A stretch of 18,942 bases of DNA from Dichloromethanomonas sp964477085 (GCA_964477085.1 CAYZDF010000055.1:1-18942); one strand, 5' to 3'. Counted from the first letter of the stretch, positions 6,387 to 15,437 are shown. Made by a program: numbers and translations. The notes: generated from the letters alone by a model not told the origin.

Positions 6387-6836
6387 TTAGAAATTCTTCT
6401 TACTATCAAGCAAAATGGTCACAGGACCCTGATTAATAAGCTCGACATCCATATCTGCCTGAAACTGCCCGGTCTCTACTTTGACACCCTGATCACGGAC
6501 AGTACTCACCAAATCTTCAAAGAGTTTTTTGGCCAGAGCGGGAGGTGCTGCATCAGAAAAGCTTGGTCTTTTCCCTTTGCGGCAATCACCAAAAAGCGTG
6601 AACTGCGAGACCAATAATAATTCACCTTGAATGTCGGGAAGAGACAGGTTCATCTTGCCTTCCTGATCTTCAAAGATCCTTAAGCCGATAATCTTATCAG
6701 CCAGCCACTGGACGTCTTTTGGTGAGTCATCTTGACCTACTCCGATTAAACCTAACAAACCAGTACCGATTTCTCCGACAATAGATCCTTCAACACGTAC
6801 AGCTGCTTTTCGTACTCTCTGGACAACACAACGCAT
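6387..6836 (-). CDS. dtd: D-aminoacyl-tRNA deacylase
   Basis: This cytoplasmic proofreading enzyme hydrolyses D-aminoacyl-tRNA (and glycyl-tRNA(Ala)), keeping D-amino acids out of proteins. The 149 residues match the family. It begins MRCVVQRVRKAAVRV, the catalytic SQFTLFGDCRKGKRPSF is at 77-93, and the Gly-cisPro motif NQGPVT is at 135-140. The ATG shares one base with the relA stop (TGATG), and GGAGGA in the end of relA serves as SD, so the two are tightly coupled. relA-dtd adjacency is widespread in Firmicutes. Confidence 0.97.
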   Translation of the reverse strand: MRCVVQRVRKAAVRVEGSIVGEIGTGLLGLIGVGQDDSPKDVQWLADKIIGLRIFEDQEGKMNLSLPDIQGELLLVSQFTLFGDCRKGKRPSFSDAAPPALAKKLFEDLVSTVRDQGVKVETGQFQADMDVELINQGPVTILLDSKKNF

Positions 6837-9001
6837 CAGCGATTTCCTCCGGTTTGGAGTCTTTCGACAACAGTGACATCTTTTACTCTTCGGATTTTTT
6901 GTAACACAAAATTAAGATGTTCCAGACTACGCACTTCTATTTTGAGTAGAATATGTGACACTCTGTCTTTACCTACCCTGGCATTGATGGCAAGCATATG
7001 GGTACGTGTTTCCATTATAACATTCATAATATCCGAGACCAAACGAGCCCGATCCAGAGCAACAATTTCTATATCCACCGAATAAACGGAGTCGATATTC
7101 TGCTCCCATTCGACTTCGACAAAACGTTCCTGTTCTTCTCCAGACATACCCAAGAGTTCGGTACAGTCCTTGCGGTGGATAGAAACACCGCGTCCTCTGG
7201 TGATAAACCCAAGGATATCATCTCCCGGCAGAGGATTACAACAGCGGGAAAAACGCACCAAAATATTGTCAACACCTTTTACCCTTACCCCTTGCGAAGA
7301 TTTGGCTGAAGGTTTCTGTTCTCCCTGATTGAGGTATTGTAAAGGCTCCGCTTCTTCTTTGATGATTTCATCCCTTAGTCTGATAAGTGCTCTTTTAAAA
7401 GTTATCGCACCATCACCAAGAGTGGCATATAGATCATCAATACCATTAAAGTTAAAGCTCCGCGCTAACTTGTGCAGGTTATCATTCTTTAAAGCCGAAG
7501 CGGGTTCCATCCCTAATTTGCGGGCTTCTCTTTCCAAACCTTCCCGCCCGCGGACAATGTTCTCTTCCCTTTTTTCTTTCTTAAACCATTGGCGGATTCT
7601 ATTCTTAGCCTGAGATGTTTTAACCAGACAGACCCAGTCTCTGCTGGGACCTGTAGGGGTCTTCGTCGTCAGAACTTCAATGATATCACCATTTTTCAAT
7701 TTGGTATCCAAGGGAACGATACGACCATTGATCTTAGCTCCGATACAGCTGTGTCCTACATCGGTATGAACACGATAAGCAAAGTCGATCGGACAGGAAT
7801 CAGCAGGTAGTTCCACCACATCACCCTTGGGCGTAAAAACGAAGACCGTATCGGCAAATAAATCGACTTTCAGTGATTCCATAAATTCTCCGGCATCTCT
7901 GGAATCATGCTGCCATTCCAATAGTTGACGCAGCCAGGAAAGCTTCTGCTCAAAGTTATTCTCTATCTTTTTGCCTTCTTTGTACTTCCAATGGGCAGCA
8001 ATTCCGTACTCAGCCGTTCGGTGCATTTCCCATGTCCGAATCTGAATCTCAAATGGTTCTCCATGACTGCCAATGAGCGTGGTATGCAGAGACTGATACA
8101 TATTCGGTTTGGGCATGGCAATATAGTCTTTAAATCTACCAGGAATAGGTTTCCATAAGGTATGAATAATACCCAATGCACCATAGCAGTCATTAACAGT
8201 TTCAACGACCACTCTAATCGCCGTCAGATCATAGATTTCACTGAGATCTTTGTTTTGATTGACCATTTTTTTATAGATACTGTAGAAATGCTTGGGGCGA
8301 CCGGCAATATCCGCATCGATTCCCACTTCCTCCAGTCTTATTTTCAACTGCTCGATAACCTCATTGATCTGTTCTTCCCGCTCTTTTCGTTTTAGAGCAA
8401 TTCCTTCAACCATATCATAATATTCCTGTGGATTTAGAAAACGGAAAGACAAGTCTTCTAATTCCCACTTAATCCTGAAAATACCCAGGCGATTAGCTAG
8501 TGGCGCATAGATTTCTAATGTCTCCTGAGCAATTTCCTTTTGCTTCTTTTCACTTTGGAATTTCAGGGTGCGCATATTATGTAAACGATCTGCCAGCTTG
8601 ATTAAAACCACCCGAATATCTTTAGCCATAGCCAAAAACATTTTGCGTAGGTTCTCTACCTGAACTTCCATCTTACTCTTATATTCGATCCGTCCCAACT
8701 TGGTGACACCATCGACCAAACCTGCCACTTCATCTCCAAATTTCTTTCTGATCTCTTCCAAGGTATGGTCGGTATCCTCAGCGACATCATGAAGGAGTGC
8801 AGCTATAATCGTGGAATCATCCATTTCCAATTCTGCAAGGATAGATGCAACCTCCAGCGGATGATGGATGTATTCCTCCCCTGAATTGCGAAGTTGACCA
8901 CGATGAGCTTCTTCTGCATACCTATAAGCCTTTTCAATCTTTTCAATATTGTATTGTGCACTGTTTAATACCAAGGTTTCCTTAAGTTCTTCGAAGTTCA
9001 T
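6836..9001 (-). CDS. relA: Bifunctional (p)ppGpp synthetase/hydrolase Rel
   Basis: This is the stringent-response enzyme that makes (p)ppGpp from ATP and GDP/GTP on starved ribosomes and also hydrolyses it. The 721 residues are typical of Gram-positive Rel. Domains in order: HD hydrolase with HHPLEVA (46-52), His71-Asp72 and LADRLHN (136-142); synthetase with GRPKHFYSIYKKM (234-246), YDLTAIRVVV (257-266) and RFKD near 289-292, the basic form found in bifunctional enzymes; TGS (about 382-446); conserved Cys pair RCCNPLPGD near 587; C-terminal ACT (about 642-715). Both catalytic sites look intact. The ATG at 9001 has GAGG 8 nt upstream. A TTG at 9031 would overlap recJ and is rejected. It lies 20 nt after recJ and overlaps dtd by 1 nt. 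Confidence 0.97.
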   Translation of the reverse strand: MNFEELKETLVLNSAQYNIEKIEKAYRYAEEAHRGQLRNSGEEYIHHPLEVASILAELEMDDSTIIAALLHDVAEDTDHTLEEIRKKFGDEVAGLVDGVTKLGRIEYKSKMEVQVENLRKMFLAMAKDIRVVLIKLADRLHNMRTLKFQSEKKQKEIAQETLEIYAPLANRLGIFRIKWELEDLSFRFLNPQEYYDMVEGIALKRKEREEQINEVIEQLKIRLEEVGIDADIAGRPKHFYSIYKKMVNQNKDLSEIYDLTAIRVVVETVNDCYGALGIIHTLWKPIPGRFKDYIAMPKPNMYQSLHTTLIGSHGEPFEIQIRTWEMHRTAEYGIAAHWKYKEGKKIENNFEQKLSWLRQLLEWQHDSRDAGEFMESLKVDLFADTVFVFTPKGDVVELPADSCPIDFAYRVHTDVGHSCIGAKINGRIVPLDTKLKNGDIIEVLTTKTPTGPSRDWVCLVKTSQAKNRIRQWFKKEKREENIVRGREGLEREARKLGMEPASALKNDNLHKLARSFNFNGIDDLYATLGDGAITFKRALIRLRDEIIKEEAEPLQYLNQGEQKPSAKSSQGVRVKGVDNILVRFSRCCNPLPGDDILGFITRGRGVSIHRKDCTELLGMSGEEQERFVEVEWEQNIDSVYSVDIEIVALDRARLVSDIMNVIMETRTHMLAINARVGKDRVSHILLKIEVRSLEHLNFVLQKIRRVKDVTVVERLQTGGNR

Positions 9002-9021
9002 AAGCCCACCCTCAGAGTAAT

Positions 9022-11055
9022 TTAAGAACAAGATTCACTTAACATTCGATAGCGGAGAGAACGATTTAAATCTGTTCGATTATCAGTATGAAGCCTGATT
9101 AAAAATGGTCCGGTTCCTCCCAACCATTCAATCAAACCCAACTCCTCAAAAATCTTGACGATATGCATCTGGATCTGCTCATCTTCAAAGAGTTCCCAAT
9201 ACAAAAGATTGTCTTTGTCAACCTTATTCTTAATGTCTTTAAAGGCCTCAACTAAGAGCTTCCTTTCCAGATCAATAGGAGAGTTACCATCAGATTCATT
9301 TATTGACTTATCACTCAGGTCTGATTGGAATTCATCTTCGGCACAAGCGATCTCCAGGAGACTATCTCCCGAAGCTTTGCGATAATCTTTAAGTACGGCT
9401 TGGATTTTCTCTTCCCCAAGATAATCATTAACCTCAAGACAATATATGATATCAATATTTTTAATGTTTTTCAATTGATCAATTTCATTGCCCTTTTTAA
9501 AAGCCAGGGCTTCCAAACGAAGGTTATCCTTTTGCAAGTAAAGCTTAAGATGTTCTGCATTTTTGCCCATGGTTAGGCTTTTGGTAACCGCCAGATCACT
9601 GGACATCAGAACAGGTGCTGGATTTCCTGCTCCAAAAGGTCCGATCTGTTCTAATTCTTGATGAAGACCCAAGTTCAGTTCGCTGATGGGAACAATTGCA
9701 TCGATCAGATATTGTTCTTTATAAACGAGACCGCTTTCTACAAAGCTATGATTGAGAGCTTCCTTCAACGGAGCGATATGAGTGACTGGCAGCGAGAATC
9801 CTGCTGCTTGTTTATGTCCGCCGAATTTCAGAAGATAGGAAGCTTGTTTTTCCAACTCCTGCAATACATGATAATCTGGAATCCCCCTGGCTGAACCTTT
9901 TCCGGTCTCACCCTCTTCACATATAAGAAAGACTGGTCGCCGAAATCGCTCTACTAGTCTGGAAGCTACAATCCCGATAACCCCATGATGCCAGTGAGAA
10001 GAAGACAATACAATGACTGCGGGCAGCTCATCCTGGGCTAACATATTTTCTGCCTCTTGCAGAATTCTTCTTTCCGTCAGTTGTCTCTGATAATTCTCTT
10101 TACTCAGCTCTTTGGCTATATCCAAAGCATCTGCATAATCTTCTTCGAGTAGTAAGTTTAAGGCTAACCTAGCCGTGTCCATTCTTCCTGCAGCATTGAT
10201 TCTCGGTGCCACAATGAACGAAATCTGACCAGCCTTTAATCTTTTATCCAGGAGTCCGCATTCTTCGATTATGGCCCGGATTCCAGTATGGACGGTTTTT
10301 TCCATTACTTTTAAGCCATATTTGGCGATAATTCTGTTTTCGCCGATCAGAGGTACAATGTCCGCGATAGTTCCTAATGCTGCCAGATCCAAGTATTGGA
10401 GTTCTGAGTGCTTTTTATCCTGATATTGGAAATGAGAAAACAAGGCCTGAACTAGTTTGAAAGCAACCCCAACTCCAGCTAGGTGCTTAAAAGGATAACC
10501 AGAATCAGTAACTTTTGGATTTAAGATGCCAAAGGCCGAAGGAAGTTGCTCTTGAGGTTCGTGATGATCCGTAATGATGATATCAATATCCAAACGTGAG
10601 GCAAGTTCTGTTTCTTCAACTGCGGTTATTCCGCAATCCACCGTAATAATAAGCGAGATTTGATTGTCTGAAGCCTTTTGAATAACATCCTGGTGAAGTC
10701 CATAACCTTCTTCTCGGCTTGGAATATGAACGACGACATTGAATCCGAACGATCGAAGAACTTTATAGATAAGAGCAGTTCCACTAACTCCATCAACATC
10801 ATAATCACCATAAACAAGGATCTTCTCCTGAAGTTCCAAAGCTTTCTGAAGTCTGGTCACGATTCGCCCCATGTCTTTAAAAAGAAACGGTGAGTGGAAC
10901 TCGAATAAAGATGGTCTCAAAAATTCAATAATATCGTTGACAGTCACATATCCTCTATTTCTAAGAACATTAAAGATACTCTGAGGAACACCTGCATTTT
11001 TCAGATCATGCTGCATTAATAGCTTTTCTTGTGATAAACACCACTTATTGACCAT
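9022..11055 (-). CDS. recJ: Single-stranded-DNA-specific exonuclease RecJ
   Basis: This 5'-3' single-strand exonuclease acts in recombination and mismatch/base-excision repair, with Mg/Mn cofactors. The 677 residues are longer than E. coli RecJ and fit the Firmicutes form with an extra C-terminal domain. DHH phosphoesterase motifs are complete: VYGDYDVDGVSG (Asp84, Asp86, Asp88), TVDCGI (Asp140), TDHHEP (163-165) and INAAGRMDTA (286-295). The DHHA1 domain has SHWHHGVIGIVASRL (353-367) and GGHKQAAGF (412-420). An OB-like region and a Firmicutes-type tail follow. The ATG at 11055 has GAGG 8 nt upstream. It is 20 nt ahead of relA; the apt gene often found between recJ and relA in Firmicutes is absent. 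Confidence 0.96.
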   Translation of the reverse strand: MVNKWCLSQEKLLMQHDLKNAGVPQSIFNVLRNRGYVTVNDIIEFLRPSLFEFHSPFLFKDMGRIVTRLQKALELQEKILVYGDYDVDGVSGTALIYKVLRSFGFNVVVHIPSREEGYGLHQDVIQKASDNQISLIITVDCGITAVEETELASRLDIDIIITDHHEPQEQLPSAFGILNPKVTDSGYPFKHLAGVGVAFKLVQALFSHFQYQDKKHSELQYLDLAALGTIADIVPLIGENRIIAKYGLKVMEKTVHTGIRAIIEECGLLDKRLKAGQISFIVAPRINAAGRMDTARLALNLLLEEDYADALDIAKELSKENYQRQLTERRILQEAENMLAQDELPAVIVLSSSHWHHGVIGIVASRLVERFRRPVFLICEEGETGKGSARGIPDYHVLQELEKQASYLLKFGGHKQAAGFSLPVTHIAPLKEALNHSFVESGLVYKEQYLIDAIVPISELNLGLHQELEQIGPFGAGNPAPVLMSSDLAVTKSLTMGKNAEHLKLYLQKDNLRLEALAFKKGNEIDQLKNIKNIDIIYCLEVNDYLGEEKIQAVLKDYRKASGDSLLEIACAEDEFQSDLSDKSINESDGNSPIDLERKLLVEAFKDIKNKVDKDNLLYWELFEDEQIQMHIVKIFEELGLIEWLGGTGPFLIRLHTDNRTDLNRSLRYRMLSESCS

Positions 11056-11109
11056 CTTTATAACCTCAATGATTCTGTTTATTATTCTTCGGTTAACATT
11101 ATCATACTG

Positions 11110-11469
11110 CTAGGGTTTGTTATTCACTTCTACTGTGCTCTTTTCTGTTTGATCCGTGGTCTGATTCACCTTGATTTTTTCAGGTGTGGACGAAGTTTTC
11201 ATATCCGAGGTATCTATGGGGTCTTTCTCCATCCCTTTGGTTTTTATACTCATAACTTTAGGCTTCTTACTTATCTTGCCTTTTAAATCTCGCCAGAGGG
11301 CCAAGCAGAACATCAATAAAGCCCCTGCAAAAACAGAACAGAAGATGACCAATACCAACGGTAGTTCAGTAGACCAGATAAAAAACTGAATCGGGACAAC
11401 TGCAGCGTTTTGAACAGCGAAAACGACGATGAATAAAGCAATTATTATGGAAAGCATCAACACGAACAT
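11110..11469 (-). CDS. LapA-domain (DUF1049) small membrane protein
   Basis: This 119-residue protein has two predicted membrane helices. The first (about 3-23, LSIIIALFIVVFAVQNA) ends in the QNA-x-PIQFFIW motif typical of LapA/YrvD-like proteins, and the second spans about 34-57. A basic stretch (WRDLKGKISKKPK) and a hydrophilic Thr/Lys/Glu-rich tail follow and probably lie in the cytoplasm. In E. coli, LapA takes part in regulation of lipopolysaccharide assembly; the Gram-positive members have no settled role. The ATG has GGAGGG 6 nt upstream. recJ follows after 54 nt, and LapA-type genes commonly precede recJ in Firmicutes, so it is probably part of that transcript. Confidence 0.85.
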   Translation of the reverse strand: MFVLMLSIIIALFIVVFAVQNAAVVPIQFFIWSTELPLVLVIFCSVFAGALLMFCLALWRDLKGKISKKPKVMSIKTKGMEKDPIDTSDMKTSSTPEKIKVNQTTDQTEKSTVEVNNKP

Positions 11470-11584
11470 ATCATTCCCTCCATCAAACTTATTGTGTATT
11501 TACTTCTTTTTATTCCTGCTTATTCCTTTTTACTCACAAGAAAAAGTAAACATAACGAGAATGCAGATAACTCCTACTCCATGA

Positions 11585-12031
11585 TTAATAAAGTATATTT
11601 CCTATAATAATCCATCCCGTAGAAAAAATAAACTTAAAAATTATTTGCACGAATACTGTTCTGGGAACTTCCCGATATGTAAATAGTAATGGAAGACCTA
11701 TGGTAACAAACCAGGCGATAAAACCCGGAATCAAAGGCAGAAAAACACCTGAGACCATTAAAGACGCAACTGAGCCAGCGGTAACTTTTATAACCCTGAG
11801 ATGATATGTCTTCTTATTAAAAGAGTAGTCACTTAATACCCCTAACAGACAATAAGAAACGATAATGATCTCCCAAAACAAGAACGTCAGAGGGTAATTA
11901 TCCAAGTAGTTGATCATGGTTGTGATGATCCCAGATAAAAAGATACCTTTATAACCATAAAAGCAGGAAAGACCAAAGATTGCAATCAATAATACTTCCA
12001 GTACTATATACTCCAAAAACAAACATTTCAC
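11585..12031 (-). CDS. Hypothetical multi-spanning membrane protein
   Basis: I do not recognise this 148-residue protein. About five hydrophobic segments are visible (roughly 9-26, 48-66, 84-99, 101-118 and 128-147) with few charges and a short basic loop around 72-82 (NKKTYHLRVIK). The central SGVFLPLIPGFIAWF is the most distinctive string. The GTG start at 12031 has only a weak SD (GTTGG very close), so the true start could be further in. It lies 115 nt upstream of the LapA-domain gene and 248 nt downstream of ilvN. It carries no catalytic or transporter signature that I can name. Confidence 0.6.
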   Translation of the reverse strand: MKCLFLEYIVLEVLLIAIFGLSCFYGYKGIFLSGIITTMINYLDNYPLTFLFWEIIIVSYCLLGVLSDYSFNKKTYHLRVIKVTAGSVASLMVSGVFLPLIPGFIAWFVTIGLPLLFTYREVPRTVFVQIIFKFIFSTGWIIIGNILY

Positions 12032-12279
12032 CCAACTTTTGATAAGTTTAGCCCTAATAGTATTTCCTGTTATTCATGGAATAATTATACTTTTTAATGA
12101 TACTTTTTTAATCGTACCGTTTTTCAACTATAACTAACCCTATAGGAACCCACTCCTGTTATTATTTTGAAAAAAGAGAGCACCGCTTTCTACTTATAAA
12201 CTTCAAAAAAGTAGTTTTGCGACACTCCCATTTTATACCTCATGTTCAATGCTTGGATTTGTCATTGTATCAAGTGGAA
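12032..12279. other. AT-rich intergenic region between ilvN and the membrane protein
   Basis: This 248-nt gap holds no convincing gene. A TATAAT (12089-12084, minus strand) could serve the membrane protein gene but has no good -35. CTACTT (12190-12195) and AAGTAG (12209-12214) could form a 6-bp stem with a 13-nt loop, too weak to call an ilvBN terminator. I see nothing else of note here. Confidence 0.4.
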
Positions 12280-12777
12280 TTATACTTCTTTAGCGGCCTT
12301 AGGGCCTCGACAGATTGCAACGCGCCCCGTTCTGACAATTTCTTTAATACCATAGTCCTTCAATAATTCACAAAGGGCATCGATCTTCATTTCTTCCCCT
12401 GTAAGTTCAACGATCATGGTTTCTTTACTGACATCAACGATATGGGCTCTGAATATCTCCACAATATTGATGATATCTGCTCTATTTTCGGGAGTTGCTT
12501 TTACTTTAATTAAAGCAAGTTCACGATGAATCCGGTCTTGACCTGTAAGATCAATTATCTTAATGACATCAATGAGTTTGGATAGCTGATTGACTACCTG
12601 TTCAAGTTCATACTGATCATCAGCTTCAACCACAACCGTAATTCTTGTCATATCTGGTTCCTCAGTGTATCCTGCCGCGATACTTTCAATATTGAATGCT
12701 CTTCGGCTGATGAGTCCGGAAATATGGGTTAATACCCCAGGTTTATTTTCTACAAGAACAGCTAATGTGTGTTTCAT
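12280..12777 (-). CDS. ilvN: Acetolactate synthase small (regulatory) subunit
   Basis: This regulatory subunit activates the IlvB catalytic subunit and gives feedback inhibition by valine. The 165 residues match the IlvH/IlvN long form. The N-terminal ACT domain (about 1-76) carries LVENKPGVLTHISGLISRR (8-26) and FNIESIAAG (28-36), the valine-binding loop region. The second ferredoxin-like domain (about 85-160) has LALIKVKATPENRADI from residue 87. The ATG is 4 nt past the ilvB stop, and its SD (GGAGG) lies in the last ilvB codons, so the pair is translationally coupled. Confidence 0.96.
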   Translation of the reverse strand: MKHTLAVLVENKPGVLTHISGLISRRAFNIESIAAGYTEEPDMTRITVVVEADDQYELEQVVNQLSKLIDVIKIIDLTGQDRIHRELALIKVKATPENRADIINIVEIFRAHIVDVSKETMIVELTGEEMKIDALCELLKDYGIKEIVRTGRVAICRGPKAAKEV

Positions 12778-12781
12778 CTCT

Positions 12782-14473
12782 TTAGCCTCCCATGATCATT
12801 TGGTCTAAGCGGGCACCTGAAGGTACCATGGGCAGAACATCTTCATCTTCAGGGATACGGATATCGACTAACACCGGACCGTCTGAGGCTATGGCTTTTT
12901 CTAATACAGAAGCCATCTCTTCTTTTTTGTCCAGTCGGATAGCGTTTACTCCCATTGCCTCCGACAGTTTGACGAAATCAGCTTTTGTAGTCAAACAGGA
13001 ATGTGCATAATGGTGGTTATAGAATGTTCTCTGCCATTGAGCTACCATTCCCAGATATCCATTATTAATTACAATGACTTTAAGAGGCAGATTCAGATCA
13101 GCAACCGCCATCAACTCCTGGCAATTCATCATAAAACCGCCATCCCCACAGATACAGATTACCTTCTTATGCGGAGTTCCGACTTGAGCCCCCATAGCTG
13201 CAGGTAAGCCATAACCCATAGTCCCTAATCCACCAGATGTCAGGAATGATCTTGGCTGCTTAAATCCATAAAACTGAGCTGTCCACATTTGATGCTGACC
13301 AACATCGGTTACGATAACAGCACTGCCATCTGTGATTTCGCAAATTTTTTCAATGACCGCCTGAGGTAATATTTTATCGCTCTCCTTGTTGTATACCAAG
13401 GGTTTTTCATTTTTCCACGTGATCATTTGTTCTTTCCACGGTTTAAATTGTTCATGCCACTCCTCGCTCGGACGAGACTCCAGTCTTTCCATGAGTTTAC
13501 CCAGAGACCACTCTAAATCACCGACTACTTTAATCTGTGATCTCACATTTTTGTTAATCTCAGCTGCATCAATATCAAAATGGACAATCTTCGCTTTGGC
13601 CGCGAATTCTGCCAGTAATCCAGTAACACGGTCATCAAATCGAACCCCCAGCCCGATAAGCAAGTCTGTCTCGGTTGTTGACAGATTACCAGCATACGTT
13701 CCATGCATCCCGATCATCCCGAAATAATTGGGATCATCTTCAGCAATACACCCCAACCCCATCAAGCTGGTTACCGTTGGAATACCAGTGTATTGCACTA
13801 TTTTTCTCATCGTTTCGGATGTATCGGAAAGATTGATCCCTCCACCAACAAAAAACAGCGGCTTTTCGGCCTTGGTGAGTTCTTTGTAAACAGCCTCGAT
13901 TGCATTGGGCTCCCCTTCATACACCGGTTTATATCCGCGAAGGTTTATATCCTGAGGATATTCAAAATCGAATTCGGCAGCAAAAACGTTCTTAGCGATA
14001 TCCACTAAGACCGGACCGGGACGTCCGGTTCGAGCTATATAAAAGGCTTCTTTCATGGCCTGTGGCAGATCCTTAACATCTTTAATCAGGTAATTGTGTT
14101 TCGTAATCGGGGTTGTAATCCCTCGAATATCTGCTTCTTGGAAAGAATCACGACCAATAAGCGAGACCGCTACCTGCCCCGTTATCGCAACGATAGGAAT
14201 GGAATCCATATAAGCTGTAGCGATGCCTGTAATAAGATTCGTAGCGCCAGGACCAGAAGTCGCAATACATACTCCTACTTTTCCTGTTGCCCGAGCATAA
14301 CCATCTGCTGCATGAATTGCACCCTGTTCGTGTCTGGGCAATATATGAGGATATTTAGACATATACAACTCATCGTATAAGGTTAATACAGAACCGCCTG
14401 GATAACCAAAAACAACTTCGACATTTTCTTGCTTCAAACATTCGATTACCGCTTGAGCTCCGGTCATTTTCAT
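12782..14473 (-). CDS. ilvB: Acetolactate synthase large (catalytic) subunit
   Basis: This thiamine-diphosphate enzyme condenses two pyruvates, or pyruvate and 2-oxobutyrate, in the first common step of valine, leucine and isoleucine synthesis. The 563 residues match the family. It has FGYPGGSVL (22-30), the catalytic Glu49 in RHEQGAIHAADGYAR, SGPGATNL (73-80), and the C-terminal ThDP/Mg motif GDGGFMMN (443-450) ending in NN at 470-471. Trp480 in the QWQR string matches the conserved herbicide-site Trp of acetohydroxyacid synthases, which supports anabolic AHAS rather than catabolic AlsS, as does the partner ilvN. Start ATG at 14473 with AGGA 8 nt upstream; the ATG two codons later is a possible alternative. 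No ilvC, ilvD or leu genes follow in the window. Confidence 0.96.
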   Translation of the reverse strand: MKMTGAQAVIECLKQENVEVVFGYPGGSVLTLYDELYMSKYPHILPRHEQGAIHAADGYARATGKVGVCIATSGPGATNLITGIATAYMDSIPIVAITGQVAVSLIGRDSFQEADIRGITTPITKHNYLIKDVKDLPQAMKEAFYIARTGRPGPVLVDIAKNVFAAEFDFEYPQDINLRGYKPVYEGEPNAIEAVYKELTKAEKPLFFVGGGINLSDTSETMRKIVQYTGIPTVTSLMGLGCIAEDDPNYFGMIGMHGTYAGNLSTTETDLLIGLGVRFDDRVTGLLAEFAAKAKIVHFDIDAAEINKNVRSQIKVVGDLEWSLGKLMERLESRPSEEWHEQFKPWKEQMITWKNEKPLVYNKESDKILPQAVIEKICEITDGSAVIVTDVGQHQMWTAQFYGFKQPRSFLTSGGLGTMGYGLPAAMGAQVGTPHKKVICICGDGGFMMNCQELMAVADLNLPLKVIVINNGYLGMVAQWQRTFYNHHYAHSCLTTKADFVKLSEAMGVNAIRLDKKEEMASVLEKAIASDGPVLVDIRIPEDEDVLPMVPSGARLDQMIMGG

Positions 14474-14501
14474 GGATTCTATCCTCTCCTCTCATATTGG
14501 T

Positions 14502-14507
14502 ATTATA
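14502..14507 (-). promoter_or_regulatory. Candidate -10 element of ilvB
   Basis: TATAAT (14507-14502) lies about 30 nt before the ilvB start, giving a short leader with the GAGAGGAGAGGA stretch. The 17-nt-upstream hexamer (GTGCAT) is a poor -35, so activator dependence or a weak promoter is possible. No T-box (AGGGTGG-type) or clear attenuator is visible in the 232-nt region upstream of ilvB. Confidence 0.45.
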
Positions 14508-14642
14508 GTACAGCAAGAATAAAAATGCACTATGTTAATAAAAAAGGCATCGTATTTTTTTAGAGTATAAGCTTTTATTTTGTTAGCCTTGCTATCTTAT
14601 ATTAAAGTTTTTGAATCAACTCATACTATTTAATTTTTAAAG

Positions 14643-14656
14643 CCAATGATTATTGG
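14643..14656. repeat. Short inverted repeat upstream of ilvB
   Basis: CCAATGATTATTGG forms a 5-bp stem with a 4-nt loop, about 50 nt past the stop of the hydrolase gene. On the minus strand it is followed by a mixed A/T stretch (CTTTAAAAATT), so it may be a weak terminator for that gene or an operator for ilvB. The rest of the gap (14508-14705) is AT-rich without other clear signals. Confidence 0.35.
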
Positions 14657-14705
14657 ACTAATTGATCGGTGCAAAATCAGCAATCATTAAACTTTAACAG
14701 TCTTC

Positions 14706-15437
14706 TTAGATCTGAAATGTCTTATTGATCTCGGCTAGCCAAATCGGTCCCCCATAAAATTTAGCCGCTTCTGCTGGCATTTTAGAGATATCTCCAATGT
14801 GAGGGAAGTGAGTTAAAAGAAGTGCCTCAACCTTCGCACTGGCAGCCAGTTCTGCTGTTTGTTTGGTGGTCATATGCCCGGAAAACAACCCTTCTTCATG
14901 TTCAAAGAGACTGGTCTCACAGATGAGTAAGTCTGCACCTGTACAAAATGGGGATATTTGTGTAGCCGGTCCGATATCGCCGGTATAAACCAGCACCTGA
15001 CCTCCATATTCAAATCGCATGGCCAGGCAATATTCTTCATGAACGGTTTGGAAAAAAGATACTTTCAGCCCGTTCAAATCAATTGTCTTTTCTGGGCTGA
15101 TTTCTTTTCCTATAGTATATTCTTTAAACGTTAAATCGGAGAAACGAGGAGATTTTGTATTACCGAAGATGGGAAGAGGTTGTGTCCGCCGCTTGAAATG
15201 CATGGCAAATTTACTGGCATAGGTTAAGCATCCAATATCTGCACAATGATCATAATGATAGTGAGAAAGGAATACGGCATCGAGTTCTTCGTGGCGAACA
15301 TGTTTGAATAGATTGGCTAATACCCCGCTGCCACAGTCGAGCAGAACTTTGTGTTGACCTGTCTCCAAGAGATAACCTGATGTTGCTTCCCCTGCTTCAG
15401 GGTATGCACCCCATCTTCCGAGTACGGTTACTTTCAT
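14706..15437 (-). CDS. Metallo-beta-lactamase-fold hydrolase, YhfI/RNase Z-like
   Basis: This is a predicted cytoplasmic zinc hydrolase of 243 residues. The N terminus MKVTVLGRWGAYPEAGEATSG is the typical first strand of the RNase Z/YhfI-type MBL proteins. The metal site is SHYHYDH (His59, His61, Asp63, His64), followed by a His in TVHEEY, Asp in YTGDIG and His in LLLTHFPH. The long exosite arm of tRNase Z is not evident, so it is more likely a YhfI-like hydrolase of unknown substrate than the tRNA 3' processing enzyme. I chose the ATG at 15437 because AAAGGA is 8 nt upstream; the ATG three codons earlier would leave no spacing. It stands alone behind the secF terminator. Confidence 0.85.
   Translation of the reverse strand: MKVTVLGRWGAYPEAGEATSGYLLETGQHKVLLDCGSGVLANLFKHVRHEELDAVFLSHYHYDHCADIGCLTYASKFAMHFKRRTQPLPIFGNTKSPRFSDLTFKEYTIGKEISPEKTIDLNGLKVSFFQTVHEEYCLAMRFEYGGQVLVYTGDIGPATQISPFCTGADLLICETSLFEHEEGLFSGHMTTKQTAELAASAKVEALLLTHFPHIGDISKMPAEAAKFYGGPIWLAEINKTFQI

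Noticed and set aside
13386..14380. Plus-strand open frames opposite ilvB and the other large genes
   Set aside because: They lack an SD and recognisable domains, and lie wholly opposite conserved genes; they are antisense shadows.
14706..15437. Identity as ribonuclease Z (rnz)
   Set aside because: The metal motifs fit the broad group, but the protein is shorter than tRNase Z and no exosite arm is evident.
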